32,149 bases of DNA from JAVBOD01 sp031551045 (GCA_031551045.1 JAVBOD010000040.1:1-32149); one strand, 5' to 3'; positions 22,414 through 30,948 are shown, counted from the first letter of the stretch. Notes: generated by a model from the letters alone, not told the origin. Numbers and translations: made by a program.

Positions 22414-23457
22414 ATGAACATTGAAACATCAAAATATACCCATTTAATTCACGAAATAGGGAGTTTACTGCAAAAAAGCCGGGAACAAGTTGCCCAATCG
22501 GTAAACACGTTGTTGGTGCAAACTTATTGGCTTATCGGACGGCATATTGTAGAATTTGAACAGGGCGGAAGAGAAAAAGCAGATTATGGAAGTAATCTTT
22601 TGGATCAACTTTCCAACGACCTTACACGGCTCTACGGAAAGGGTTTCGGACGCTCTAATATATTTCAAATCAGACAATTTTACATTCGTTTCCCAAAAAT
22701 CCAGACACCGTCCGGACAATTCGGGGCGGAATATAGTGATGTCCCACTATTCAACCTGAGTTGGAGCCATTACATTGAAATTCTAAAATCAGAGAATGAT
22801 CTTGAGATCAGCTTTTACACCAAACAATGCGAGAAAGAAAATTGGAGTGTCAGGGAACTCAAACGACAAATGAAAAGTATGTTGTTTCATCGTTTGGCTT
22901 TAAGCCACGACAGGGAAGGCATATTAAAGCTTTCTGAAAAAGGACAGGAAATACAAAAAGCTGAAGATATTCTAAAAGACCCATACGTATTAGAATTTTT
23001 AAATATTCCGCAAAATTACCAATATTTTGAAAGTGAATTGGAAGAAAAACTTATTTCGAATTTACAACATTTTTTATTGGAGTTAGGTAAAGGATTTGCC
23101 TTTATCGGAAAGCAATACAGAATATCACTCGGGGGAAATCATTTCTATGTGGATCTCGTTTTCTATCATCGTATCTTGAAATGTTTTGTACTGATAGATC
23201 TAAAACGCGGAGAGGTAACACATCAAGATGTTGGGCAAATGAATTTATATCTCAATTATTTCCGTAGGGAAGAAAACACAGAAGGAGATAACGAGCCTAT
23301 TGGAATAGTTTTAGGAGCATACAAAAATCATATTTTAGTGGAATATGCAACTGAAAGTATCAATAGCCAATTATTTGTGAGCAAGTATCAGCTTTATCTG
23401 CCCGACAAAAAACAGCTTGAACGCGAGTTGAATAAATTGTTAGATAGCGCCGAATAA
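22414..23457 (+). CDS. YhcG-type PD-(D/E)XK nuclease (DUF1016)
   Basis: This is a predicted nuclease of the YhcG family; its cellular role is not firmly established. The 347 residues show the N-terminal DUF1016 helical domain (LVQTYWLIGRHIVEFEQGG, YGKGFGRSNIFQIRQFY) and the C-terminal nuclease core. In the core, D247 in FYVDLVFYH and D262-x-K264 in VLIDLKRGE form the PD-(D/E)XK active site, followed by a conserved Gln (VGQMNLYLNYF). The frame is intact. It appears richer in A/T than its neighbours and stands between the ferredoxin and regulator genes of a nitrosative-stress locus, which suggests it was acquired and inserted. The Crp/Fnr gene starts 16 bases after its stop, so the two probably share a transcript. 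No restriction-modification genes are nearby. Confidence 0.9.
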   Translation: MNIETSKYTHLIHEIGSLLQKSREQVAQSVNTLLVQTYWLIGRHIVEFEQGGREKADYGSNLLDQLSNDLTRLYGKGFGRSNIFQIRQFYIRFPKIQTPSGQFGAEYSDVPLFNLSWSHYIEILKSENDLEISFYTKQCEKENWSVRELKRQMKSMLFHRLALSHDREGILKLSEKGQEIQKAEDILKDPYVLEFLNIPQNYQYFESELEEKLISNLQHFLLELGKGFAFIGKQYRISLGGNHFYVDLVFYHRILKCFVLIDLKRGEVTHQDVGQMNLYLNYFRREENTEGDNEPIGIVLGAYKNHILVEYATESINSQLFVSKYQLYLPDKKQLERELNKLLDSAE

Positions 23458-23473
23458 CATTATTTTCTACATC

Positions 23474-24145
23474 ATGGAATTAGAAATACTCACCGCTTGC
23501 CCGCTATTTAAAGGACTTGCTCCGCAGGAAATAGACGCCTTGTTGCAGCAGAGCCTTGCAAAGCTGCGCTCGTTTCCGCAGGGCGCCATGGTTGCCCTGC
23601 GCGGCGAAACCTGCACGCATCTGCTGATTGTGGCACAAGGAAAAGTGCAGGGGCAAATGATAGACGAGGCCGGGAAAATGATTGTGATTGAAGATATTCC
23701 GGCTCCACGCCCGATTGCGCCGGCCTTTTTGTACGCCGAGCAAAACGAATTCCCGGTGAATGTGATGGCGTTGGAAGACACGCACATTTTATTTATCGCT
23801 CAGCCGGCTTTCACGGATATGTTGCAACAAAACAAAACAGTGTTGCAGAATTTTTTACGTGTTATTTCGTCACGCAGCAAGTTTCTCTCGGATAAAATTA
23901 TGTTTCTTACATTCAAAACCATCAAAAGCAAGATTGCCGAGTGGTTGCTGAATCATTTGCCCACGGCCGATGCAAGTATGATTCATATACAAGAAACACA
24001 ACAAACGCTGGCCGATTATTTCGGCGTGGCGCGCCCGTCGTTGGCCCGCGCTTTGAAAGAAATGGAAGACGAAGGGCTCATCAGCGTGCAGCGCAAGCAA
24101 ATTACCCTTATCAATAAACACGGATTGAAAATGCTGACAAGATAA
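23474..24145 (+). CDS. Crp/Fnr-family regulator, probably HcpR-like
   Basis: This is a transcription factor with an N-terminal cyclic-nucleotide-binding-like sensor domain (about 1-120) and a C-terminal winged helix-turn-helix (TQQTLADYFGVARPSLARAL, then EMEDEGLISVQR). The 223-residue length is normal. The sensor domain lacks an Fnr-type N-terminal cysteine cluster; only a few cysteines are present (ACPLF, ETCTHL), so a haem or other NO-sensing mode as in HcpR is possible but unproved. It lies beside hcp and the ferredoxin gene and near a matching palindrome at 22281-22296. It is 16 bases downstream of the nuclease gene and ends before a bidirectional terminator. Confidence 0.88.
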   Translation: MELEILTACPLFKGLAPQEIDALLQQSLAKLRSFPQGAMVALRGETCTHLLIVAQGKVQGQMIDEAGKMIVIEDIPAPRPIAPAFLYAEQNEFPVNVMALEDTHILFIAQPAFTDMLQQNKTVLQNFLRVISSRSKFLSDKIMFLTFKTIKSKIAEWLLNHLPTADASMIHIQETQQTLADYFGVARPSLARALKEMEDEGLISVQRKQITLINKHGLKMLTR

Positions 24146-24166
24146 ATTTTCATTGTATCCCAATAA

Positions 24167-24192
24167 AAAAGCCACCTCGGAAGGTGGCTTTT
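24167..24192. terminator. Bidirectional rho-independent terminator
   Basis: AAAAGCCACCT (24167-24177), the loop CGGA, then AGGTGGCTTTT (24182-24192) form a perfect 11-bp stem with A- and T-runs on the two sides and more T's beyond. It separates the convergent Crp/Fnr and TPR-lipoprotein genes and can serve both. Confidence 0.9.
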
Positions 24193-24214
24193 AATTTTTT
24201 CTATCTTACAACGT

Positions 24215-25897
24215 TTAGAAAGAACCTCTGAATTTAACCAATTCGATGTCTTTAGCAGCACGGGTAGCCAACTTGCTATCTTTAGCAAAAGCTGTCTTCA
24301 AGTTCGAAACAACATCGTTGCTTGAACCTTCGCGGGCAGCAATTACACCTTTCAAGTAAGCAGCCACAGCTGTATCATTTTGACCATTATTCAAAATGCT
24401 CTTTGCTTTGCTCAGGTTACCGGTCAATACATTGGCCAATGCTTCGTTGAATGAACCGGTGCCATTCAGTTTGCTCACTGCGTCGTTGTAGTTGCCTTGG
24501 ATGATAGCAATAGCTCCTAAACCGGCATTTGCTTGTGCACTACCTACTTCGTTGAACAAACGAGTTGCTTCCGGATAGTTACCTTCGCGCAAAGCCACTA
24601 CAGCTTGGTTGTTTTTCACTACATTGTCTTTTGTGCTGGTTTTTGCCAAGGCAGCTTTTGCTTCGGCGGTTTTGTTTTGTTTCAAATAAACACATGCAAG
24701 ATTATTGTATGCACGATAGTCGTTGTATTTTTCGCCGGCTTTTGAGTACAAGGTGATTTTAGCGGCGTCATCGTTAACCAATGTAGCAGCATATAACAAA
24801 GCTTCTGCATCCAGTCCTTCAATATTGTTGCCCGTTACAAAACCGCGTAATTCGTCATCGGTAAAGTTAACATAGTCAACAGAAGCAATCATACGTGCAC
24901 GACGTAATTCGGGAAGAATTTTATCAGCCAAAATTTTGTAAACAGCCGACATGTTTTTAATTTCTTTTTCACGAACTACAGGGTCGCTGTACATAGAAAG
25001 CACGCGCAAAATCAGATCTTTGTCTTGCATATCGGAAGCGGCAACCATTTCGCGCAAGCCGTCCCAGTCTTCAGAAATATGGCTTACATTTACCGGAGCT
25101 TTTGTTTTTACTTTTTTAGTAGCATTATCCAATGCAGAAGTAGCCGTCTTGCCACGGTGAGCCGATAAGTTTTCGTTCAATGCAAGCGGGCCGTCGGGTG
25201 AAGCATAAGCAATAATTTTTGTTTCTTTTGCTTGTAATTTAGCATCTTGGTCAACAGCAGCAATAAAATTGTTCAGCTCTTTAATATCAGCTTTGTTCAA
25301 TTCGGCAGGACGAACGGTAGCGTTGTTAATCATATATTTGATTTGAGCTTCTTTCGTGCGGGGAATTACTTTCTGGTAGTTATTAGCGGCCAACACGGTA
25401 GTACCCATTTGAGTGGCATCCCATTGTACTAATTTGTAGGTGATGTTCGTACCATCGGCAACTTTATAGTTTACAAGGAATGGATATGTTTTTTCTTTGT
25501 AGTGAACAGTAGCGCGTAATTCCAAATGAGCTACCTGCATTCCTTCTTTATAGTTGAATTTTACAGCTTGTGAAATACTTCCTCCGGTAGCAGGTATTAC
25601 GGTGTAATTTTCTTTCACCTTTTCGCCTTGTAACCAAAGTGATGAGAAAGCTTCTTCGCCACCCTCATATACCAATACAGGAACTACTTCTACAATGCCT
25701 TTCGGATGAAAATATTTGTCGGGGAAAGTCAAGGTATAGCGTGCTTCAATAACATCAGCACGACATTCTAATACTTGAGGGTCACATTTGTAACTCACTT
25801 TTTCGGCTTCTTTTGCCATCCTTGTGGGATTCGAGCAGGAAGCCATCGTAAATGCGGCTAAAGCCATAAGCGCTAAGCCTAGTAAATTTTTTTTCAT
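24215..25897 (-). CDS. TPR-repeat lipoprotein with OmpA-like segment
   Basis: This is an envelope lipoprotein of unknown job. From ATG 25897 it has 560 residues with a lipoprotein signal peptide (MKKNLLGLALMALAAFTMAS|C21). A beta-rich N-terminal half (about 30-200) follows, then an OmpA-like segment (IAYASPDGPLALNENLSAHR). The C-terminal half, from about residue 360, consists of helical TPR-like units (YNDYRAYNNLACVYLKQNKT, NQAVVALREGNYPEATRLFN, GLGAIAIIQGNYNDAVSKLN). The 20-residue longer frame from 25957 was rejected because it crosses the promoter. The OmpA-like motif suggests peptidoglycan contact, and the repeats suggest protein binding. It is a single gene with a strong promoter and a terminator after it. 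Similar proteins occur across Bacteroidales. Confidence 0.8.
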   Translation of the reverse strand: MKKNLLGLALMALAAFTMASCSNPTRMAKEAEKVSYKCDPQVLECRADVIEARYTLTFPDKYFHPKGIVEVVPVLVYEGGEEAFSSLWLQGEKVKENYTVIPATGGSISQAVKFNYKEGMQVAHLELRATVHYKEKTYPFLVNYKVADGTNITYKLVQWDATQMGTTVLAANNYQKVIPRTKEAQIKYMINNATVRPAELNKADIKELNNFIAAVDQDAKLQAKETKIIAYASPDGPLALNENLSAHRGKTATSALDNATKKVKTKAPVNVSHISEDWDGLREMVAASDMQDKDLILRVLSMYSDPVVREKEIKNMSAVYKILADKILPELRRARMIASVDYVNFTDDELRGFVTGNNIEGLDAEALLYAATLVNDDAAKITLYSKAGEKYNDYRAYNNLACVYLKQNKTAEAKAALAKTSTKDNVVKNNQAVVALREGNYPEATRLFNEVGSAQANAGLGAIAIIQGNYNDAVSKLNGTGSFNEALANVLTGNLSKAKSILNNGQNDTAVAAYLKGVIAAREGSSNDVVSNLKTAFAKDSKLATRAAKDIELVKFRGSF

Positions 25898-25942
25898 AAG
25901 TCTGTATTTTTGTGTTATTATTGTGTTGTTAAATTTAAGATA

Positions 25943-25974
25943 CAAAGATATAAACAAGTTATTAAAAAAGCAAA
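25943..25974 (-). promoter_or_regulatory. Bacteroidetes-type promoter of the TPR lipoprotein
   Basis: On the minus strand TTTG (25971-25974), 20 bases, then TATCTTTG (25943-25950), an exact consensus match. It lies just past the kdsB stop (25981), so the lipoprotein gene has its own promoter with a leader of roughly 40 bases. Confidence 0.8.
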
Positions 25975-25980
25975 GAAATC

Positions 25981-26727
25981 TTAGAAAAATCCTTTCTCCC
26001 TCAAGGTTTCAATATCATCGGGGCAATCTACCGAAAACGTAAGGTGTTGTGTAATAGCGATTTTTATCCTGTAGCCATTTTCTAACCAACGTAATTGCTC
26101 TAATGATTCGATTCGCTCCAAGGCCGATGGCTGCAAGCGAGCCAGCTGTTTCAACACTTCCGTGCGATAGGCATATAACCCGATATGCTTGTAAAAAAGA
26201 GATTGCTCTGTTGTTGTATGTTGCTTGTCTCGAATGTAGGGAATAGCAGAGCGGCTAAAGTACAAAGCATCTTTTTCAGCGGAAAAAACAACTTTCACAT
26301 GGTTGGGGTTGTAAATATCTTCTCCTTCTGTAAACTGTTTGGCCAATGTCGCAATTTGGACTTCGGGCGTATCAAAACAATACAATACCTCTTTTAATTG
26401 TTCGGGTGAAATAAAAGGTTCATCGCCTTGTATATTTACAACAATTTCGACTGTTTCTCCCAAATCGAGTTGAATCTTCGTAATAGCTTCTGCACAACGG
26501 TCGGTTCCGCTGTTGGCATTGGGCGAAGTCATCACGACCCTTCCTCCGAAAGCTTCTACGGCTTGCCGGATACGTTCATCGTCTGTTGCCACATACACAA
26601 AGGGAAATACTTTCTGTGCCTGCTCATACACCCGTTGAATCATCGGCTTTCCTCCGATATCGGCCAAAGGCTTTCCGGGAAAGCGCGTAGAGGCAAAACG
26701 TGCCGGTATGATACCAATGTATTCCAT
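25981..26727 (-). CDS. kdsB: 3-deoxy-manno-octulosonate cytidylyltransferase (CMP-Kdo synthetase)
   Basis: This cytoplasmic enzyme activates Kdo with CTP to make CMP-Kdo for the lipid A inner core. The 248-residue length is normal. Family motifs are present in order: IGIIPARFASTRFPGKPLAD with the nucleotide-binding loop, VATDDERI, NSGTDRCAEA, VNIQGDEPFI, KHIGLYAYR and LEQLRWLENGYRI. A TACATTTG box lies 24 bases upstream (26751-26758 on the minus strand). It shows that the organism makes Kdo-containing LPS. Confidence 0.97.
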   Translation of the reverse strand: MEYIGIIPARFASTRFPGKPLADIGGKPMIQRVYEQAQKVFPFVYVATDDERIRQAVEAFGGRVVMTSPNANSGTDRCAEAITKIQLDLGETVEIVVNIQGDEPFISPEQLKEVLYCFDTPEVQIATLAKQFTEGEDIYNPNHVKVVFSAEKDALYFSRSAIPYIRDKQHTTTEQSLFYKHIGLYAYRTEVLKQLARLQPSALERIESLEQLRWLENGYRIKIAITQHLTFSVDCPDDIETLREKGFF

Positions 26728-26750
26728 TCAGTGATTGAATTAAACTCTTA

Positions 26751-26758
26751 CAAATGTA
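26751..26758 (-). promoter_or_regulatory. -7 promoter box of kdsB
   Basis: TACATTTG on the minus strand matches TAnnTTTG. The nearest TTG lies 16 bases upstream, shorter than the 19-20 seen at the other promoters here, so the -33 element is uncertain. Confidence 0.45.
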
Positions 26759-26892
26759 CAAAAATTATTCCACACAATATTTCCCTCTGAATCAAGATTA
26801 AAGAATCATGGGACTTCCTTGTTCTATCTCAAAATCGTTGCAATAATATTTTTCCCTCGCCCTTGTTGCAAATAGTGTGGAAAAGTGTGGCT

Positions 26893-26924
26893 TTTGGCAT
26901 GTTTCCAAAAATCACCTACCTTTG
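26893..26924 (+). promoter_or_regulatory. Bacteroidetes-type promoter of the TonB-like gene
   Basis: TTTG (26893-26896), 20 bases, then TACCTTTG (26917-26924): an exact consensus match. It gives a leader of about 30 bases before the GTG start at 26960. Confidence 0.75.
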
Positions 26925-26959
26925 CTTCCGGTTTTGATAAACTTATATAAATGTAACGA

Positions 26960-27757
26960 GTGTTTAGTGACGAAAAAATATCTTTTCGCGGTTTTTTACG
27001 CCGGCATCAAATAGGAATTTACGCCACCATTATGTTTCATCTACTTGTACTGGCCGTGTTGATGCTTACCAAAATCGATGCTTTGATAAATGAACCTGTC
27101 GTTGTCATTGATTTCTCGAATACAGAGATAGCACATATCGAAGAACAGATCGACAGGCTGGAACAGTTGAAGAAAACGGCACAGGACGAAGTAAATGCCT
27201 TGTTGGCCGGCAGCAATAGCCGACAGTCCCAACAAGAACTGCGCAACATTGCCCTTGATGCTTCGCCTTCGGGAGCGTTGCGCGACGACCGTAACACGAA
27301 TGCAAAAGACCTATATGACGAAGCACAACGGGTACAAGACAGGTTGGATGCCGCACGGAACGCTCAAGGCGGGCAAAGTGGGCAGGGAGAACGGATGCAA
27401 AACGAGCAGGTAGTGCAAGGCGATGAGCCGGGCATGTTGCAGCAACCGTCGTCCGGAAAGAAAGCAGAGGCCTATAAAGGGCCGTCGGTCATGTCGTACA
27501 ATCTCGGCGGGCGGAAAGCCGTCCGGTTGCCGGTGCCGGTATATCAATGCGACGGCGGCGGCGATGTGACGGTAACGATTGAAGTAAACCGCCAGGGACG
27601 CGTGACGGGAGCTACTATTCAAACGAATGTATCGGCCAATAATACCTGTTTACACGAAGCGGCTATCCGTGCCGCGCTGTTGTCGCGCTTTTCCGTAGAT
27701 TCCGGAGCGTCCGACCCGCAAAAAGGTAATATTGTGTACCGGTTTATTGCGCAATAG
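26960..27757 (+). CDS. TonB-like single-pass membrane protein (GTG start)
   Basis: This is a possible energy transducer that spans the periplasm. The 265 residues comprise a short basic cytoplasmic N-terminus (FRGFLRRHQIGIYAT), one membrane segment at about 22-40 (IMFHLLVLAVLMLTKI), and a charged coiled coil at about 55-95 (AHIEEQIDRLEQLKK). A Gln/Gly-rich linker and a C-terminal TonB-like domain with GDVTVTIEVNRQGRVTGATI and CLHEAAIRAALLSRF complete it. The usual Pro-rich linker of TonB is missing. The GTG start is supported by the promoter position and by the membrane segment that follows; the next ATG lies inside that segment. A start-stop pair ATGTAA sits 4 bases upstream (26951-26956). 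No ExbB/ExbD genes are in the window. Confidence 0.75.
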   Translation: MFSDEKISFRGFLRRHQIGIYATIMFHLLVLAVLMLTKIDALINEPVVVIDFSNTEIAHIEEQIDRLEQLKKTAQDEVNALLAGSNSRQSQQELRNIALDASPSGALRDDRNTNAKDLYDEAQRVQDRLDAARNAQGGQSGQGERMQNEQVVQGDEPGMLQQPSSGKKAEAYKGPSVMSYNLGGRKAVRLPVPVYQCDGGGDVTVTIEVNRQGRVTGATIQTNVSANNTCLHEAAIRAALLSRFSVDSGASDPQKGNIVYRFIAQ

Positions 27758-28642
27758 TTATTTCTTCGGCCCTTTTATCTGCTCGAAACCCTTTCCGTAA
27801 ACGCCCATCACGGAATTCACGGAAATAAACGCATCCTGGTCTTCTTCGCGCACAATACGGTATATACTGTTTTGATCGACTTTGCGCGCCACAGTCATCA
27901 ACACTTTGCCGTCTTCTTTCGTGTACCAGCCTTGTCCGTTGATTACCGTTACGCCGCGGCCTGTTTCTCTCGTAATCCGGTCGGCAATTTGCGGGTATTT
28001 TTTGGAGAAAATAAACATTTGCACCGATTGTTTGGCGCCCGACAGAAACAAATCGACCGTATAAGAAAACACCGCCATTACCACATAACCGTAAATAATA
28101 GTCCGGAAATCCCAGTTAATAAAAAACGAAGAGCCTATGATGACCAAGTCGCAGTACAGGTAAATCCGCCCGGGAGAGACGCTGCGGTACTTGTTCATTA
28201 TCATCACCACAATATCGGTGCCGCCGGCGCCGCCACCTTGCTGCAAAGCGATACAAATACCAATCCCGCTTAGAATTCCTCCAATAATAGCGGTGAGCAA
28301 TTTATCTTCGGGACGGAACGAGTCGGTAATCAAATGCGGCTCGGGAAGCAACAAGAATAGTGAAGTGACAATGATGCCGAAAATAATTTTTATGCCGAAA
28401 CTTTTTCCCAGTACGCGGATACCGATCAACACTAAGATTCCGTTCAGCACAAAGAATCCGACACTCACCGGAATGTGTTTCCCCGAAATGTAGTACAGCA
28501 CGGTCGCCACACCGGTAGCGCCGCCGCCTATCGTTTCATTCGGGATGAGGAATGCCGTCCACGCAAAGGTGTATAGAAACAGCCCGAAAGTAATGAGTGC
28601 ATATTCTTTTACGATTTTTTTCCAAGCCGCTTTTTGTTCCAT
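27758..28642 (-). CDS. YitT-family membrane protein, second of a pair
   Basis: This integral inner-membrane protein of the YitT family has no established function. The 294 residues form about five to six membrane segments (LITFGLFLYTFAWTAFLIP, VGFFVLNGILVLIGIRVLG, LTAIIGGILSGIGICIAL). A conserved GGAGGTDIVVMIMNKY follows, then a C-terminal soluble DUF2179-type domain (QMFIFSKKYPQIADRITRET, GRGVTVINGQGWYTKEDGKV). Its start overlaps the end of the upstream paralogue by 34 bases, so translation is probably coupled. It converges with the TonB-like gene, with the two stop codons directly adjacent (27757/27758). Confidence 0.88.
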   Translation of the reverse strand: MEQKAAWKKIVKEYALITFGLFLYTFAWTAFLIPNETIGGGATGVATVLYYISGKHIPVSVGFFVLNGILVLIGIRVLGKSFGIKIIFGIIVTSLFLLLPEPHLITDSFRPEDKLLTAIIGGILSGIGICIALQQGGGAGGTDIVVMIMNKYRSVSPGRIYLYCDLVIIGSSFFINWDFRTIIYGYVVMAVFSYTVDLFLSGAKQSVQMFIFSKKYPQIADRITRETGRGVTVINGQGWYTKEDGKVLMTVARKVDQNSIYRIVREEDQDAFISVNSVMGVYGKGFEQIKGPKK

Positions 28643-29514
28643 AATGGTTTGTTTGCTTTTATTGTTTCAAATCCTTCGCCAAATACTCCCGTCACATTCG
28701 AGACCGACATGAACGCATGCGGGTCTGTTTCCTTAATGATGCGGTATATTTTATTAGCTTCGCTTTTACGTATAACGATGATGAGTACTTTGTTTTCCTC
28801 TTTAGTGTACCAGCCCACAGAGTTCAATGCCGTGACACCACGTTGCAGCTCCGTATTAATGCGGTCGGCAATTTCGGCGTAGCGTTGCGAGAAAATGAGT
28901 ATCTGCACCGAACGTTTTTCACCGGACAGCACCATGTCAATCACATAGGCAAATACCGCCATTTCCACAAACCCATACATTACGTTTTCCAGCGTTTTCC
29001 CCGGCAAGAAATATACCGAGCTGATGATGACCACGTCGCAATACAAGAACACGCGCCCCATCGACACGTTGCGGAATTTCGACACTATCAGTGCAATAAT
29101 GTCCGTCCCGCCGGTGCTGCCTCCTTGCTGAATCACAAAGCCGATGCCGAAACCGCTGAGCGTAGCGCCGATCACGGTGTTCATCAAATCGCTATTGATA
29201 TCGGTCGTCCAATGAACTATTTGCGGTAAAAACTGAAATAATAAACTCGACACTCCGATTCCATAAAGCGTCTTCACTCCAAAACCGCTTCCTAATATCA
29301 TGAAGCCAATAACCAACAGCACCAGGTTAATAAGAAAATAGGAATAACTTACCGGAAAGCCCGTGGCATAATATATTACCGATGACAAACCGCTAACGCC
29401 GCCGCCGGCAATTTCACAGGGAATAATAAAAGCGGTCCATCCAAAAACAAATATCACCAGACCGATAGTCATGATGATATAAGACTTTATTTCATAAAAA
29501 ATCTTTGATTTCAT
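28609..29514 (-). CDS. YitT-family membrane protein, first of a pair
   Basis: This is a paralogue of the next gene with the same layout: membrane segments from the N-terminus (YIIMTIGLVIFVFGWTAFII), the conserved GGSTGGTDIIALIVSKF, and the C-terminal DUF2179-type domain (QILIFSQRYAEIADRINTEL, RGVTALNSVGWYTKEENKV). From ATG 29514 it has 301 residues. The longer frame from 29571 was rejected because its extra codons cross the promoter. The two genes probably arose by tandem duplication and may act as a heteromer; the substrate is unknown. Confidence 0.88.
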   Translation of the reverse strand: MKSKIFYEIKSYIIMTIGLVIFVFGWTAFIIPCEIAGGGVSGLSSVIYYATGFPVSYSYFLINLVLLVIGFMILGSGFGVKTLYGIGVSSLLFQFLPQIVHWTTDINSDLMNTVIGATLSGFGIGFVIQQGGSTGGTDIIALIVSKFRNVSMGRVFLYCDVVIISSVYFLPGKTLENVMYGFVEMAVFAYVIDMVLSGEKRSVQILIFSQRYAEIADRINTELQRGVTALNSVGWYTKEENKVLIIVIRKSEANKIYRIIKETDPHAFMSVSNVTGVFGEGFETIKANKPLWNKKRLGKKS

Positions 29515-29541
29515 CTGTTTGTTGTTTCTCAAAAAATCGCG

Positions 29542-29572
29542 CAAGTTTAGTGATTTTTGCGCAATCGGCAAA
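29542..29572 (-). promoter_or_regulatory. Promoter of the YitT pair
   Basis: On the minus strand TTTG (29569-29572), 19 bases, then TAAACTTG (29542-29549), one base off TAnnTTTG. It lies about 28 bases before ATG 29514. Confidence 0.55.
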
Positions 29573-29592
29573 ACAAAAGATGACCTTTGTTG

Positions 29593-30861
29593 CTACATTT
29601 CTATCGCTCCGGCAAATGACTGCTTAGTTGTTCTTGTCTGATTAGAATGTAAGCCCAGCTCTTTTTTCAATGTTTCTTTTGTTATTACAACACTGTTTTG
29701 AGCTTTGCGCAGTTGAAGGTGTTTGTAGCGGTCAATCACTTCGTCCACCACATTATCCCAGGTGCGGGTGAGTGTTTGGGAGGCTGCTTTTCCCACGTGT
29801 GACAACAATAATTTGTTGGTCATTATTGTCTTCACATCGAACGTAAAAGCGGCTAAATCGGGTTCCGACAAAAATCCGTTATAATTGTGGCGCACCACTT
29901 CGGCAATCGTACTTTCCTTTAAAATAATAGCCGGAGTATGAAAAGCGGCGGCTTCGCGCAATACCAAGCTGGCATTGTCGTAGAGTGATGGAAATAAGAA
30001 CAAATCAGCCGCAGCGTAATATTGTTTAAGCGCTTCGCGGTCGCGCACCACCCCAGTAAAAGTAACCTTGCCGGCCAAGCCCCGTTCTTCCACAAAATCC
30101 ATCATTTGTGCACGGGCATAGCCTTCGCCAACAAAAAACATTTTGAAAGGCGTTTCTTGTAAACGCTCCAATATCTCGAGTACAAAATGTAAATTTTTTT
30201 CCCATACATGTTGTCCCACGTATAATAACACCGGTAAATCATCGTCGTGAATGCCGAGTTTTGCGCGGCTCTCATATTTTACTTGCGGCATATTTGCCGG
30301 CGGAGTGTAATCGGTCCCGTTTTCGACCACTTCAATAGGCCCCTTATAACCGTATTCGCGCAGCACTTCTTTTACCGATGCCTGCGGCACCCACACTTCG
30401 TCGGCCGCATTGTAGAAATCCGTGATGTTTTTCACCACTCTATCCAGTATCCATTTGCTTTTTATGTAACGGGCAAAATCATCGCGGTATTTCGAATGAA
30501 AAGTTGCTATCAAGGGAATATTTTGTTTTCTGGCTATTTTTAATGCCAAACGCCCCGACGAAAACGGAGAATGCGTATGCATTATGGAAAAACAAAGGGG
30601 CTGTATTCTTTTATGAAACGGATAATCCACATCGGGCAAGCCAACACGGTACGGCGGGCGAACGATGCTGGGAATTGAAAAATAACGGAGAACTTCCGGC
30701 TTATCGTCCACCGCACTGTTCGGGAAAGAGGGCGTTATCACAACATTGCCTACACCTTTCCGGACTAAGCATTCGTGATAATTTTGCACGGCGATAGCTA
30801 CACCGTCCATAATCGGAGGATACACCTCACTAAATAAGCCAATGACTGAGTTTGTTTCCAT
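29593..30861 (-). CDS. Glycosyltransferase, GT4-like
   Basis: This is a retaining GT-B glycosyltransferase that probably builds a glycolipid or cell-surface glycan. The 422 residues start with the N-terminal domain (VIGLFSEVYPPIMDGVAIAV, IMHTHSPFSSGRLALKIAR, IATFHSKYRDDFARYI). The C-terminal glycosyltransferase family 1 domain has LLYVGQHVWEKNLHFVLEIL, the sugar-nucleotide region (MFFVGEGYARAQM, VTFTGVVRDREALKQYY) and the acidic LREAAAFHTPAIILKESTIAEVV. It resembles the diacylglycerol glucosyltransferase/PimB-like group, but acceptor and donor cannot be told from the sequence. It lies upstream of the YitT pair on the same strand; the separate YitT promoter suggests at least partly independent expression. 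Confidence 0.88.
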   Translation of the reverse strand: METNSVIGLFSEVYPPIMDGVAIAVQNYHECLVRKGVGNVVITPSFPNSAVDDKPEVLRYFSIPSIVRPPYRVGLPDVDYPFHKRIQPLCFSIMHTHSPFSSGRLALKIARKQNIPLIATFHSKYRDDFARYIKSKWILDRVVKNITDFYNAADEVWVPQASVKEVLREYGYKGPIEVVENGTDYTPPANMPQVKYESRAKLGIHDDDLPVLLYVGQHVWEKNLHFVLEILERLQETPFKMFFVGEGYARAQMMDFVEERGLAGKVTFTGVVRDREALKQYYAAADLFLFPSLYDNASLVLREAAAFHTPAIILKESTIAEVVRHNYNGFLSEPDLAAFTFDVKTIMTNKLLLSHVGKAASQTLTRTWDNVVDEVIDRYKHLQLRKAQNSVVITKETLKKELGLHSNQTRTTKQSFAGAIEM

Positions 30862-30948
30862 AATTTAACATTACAGAGGCAAATTTCGTTCCTAAATAAG
30901 AACTGAGTATGAACAGATTGTTATATTATTTAAAATTTAACATTCGGC

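Noticed and set aside
22414..23457. Defence island around the YhcG nuclease
   Set aside because: Neighbours are nitrosative-stress genes; there are no restriction, methylation, BREX or toxin-antitoxin genes beside it.
26876..26884. TTTTCCACA DnaA-box-like site on the minus strand
   Set aside because: It is a single match in a short promoter gap, without a box cluster, DNA-unwinding region or replication gene; chance is sufficient.
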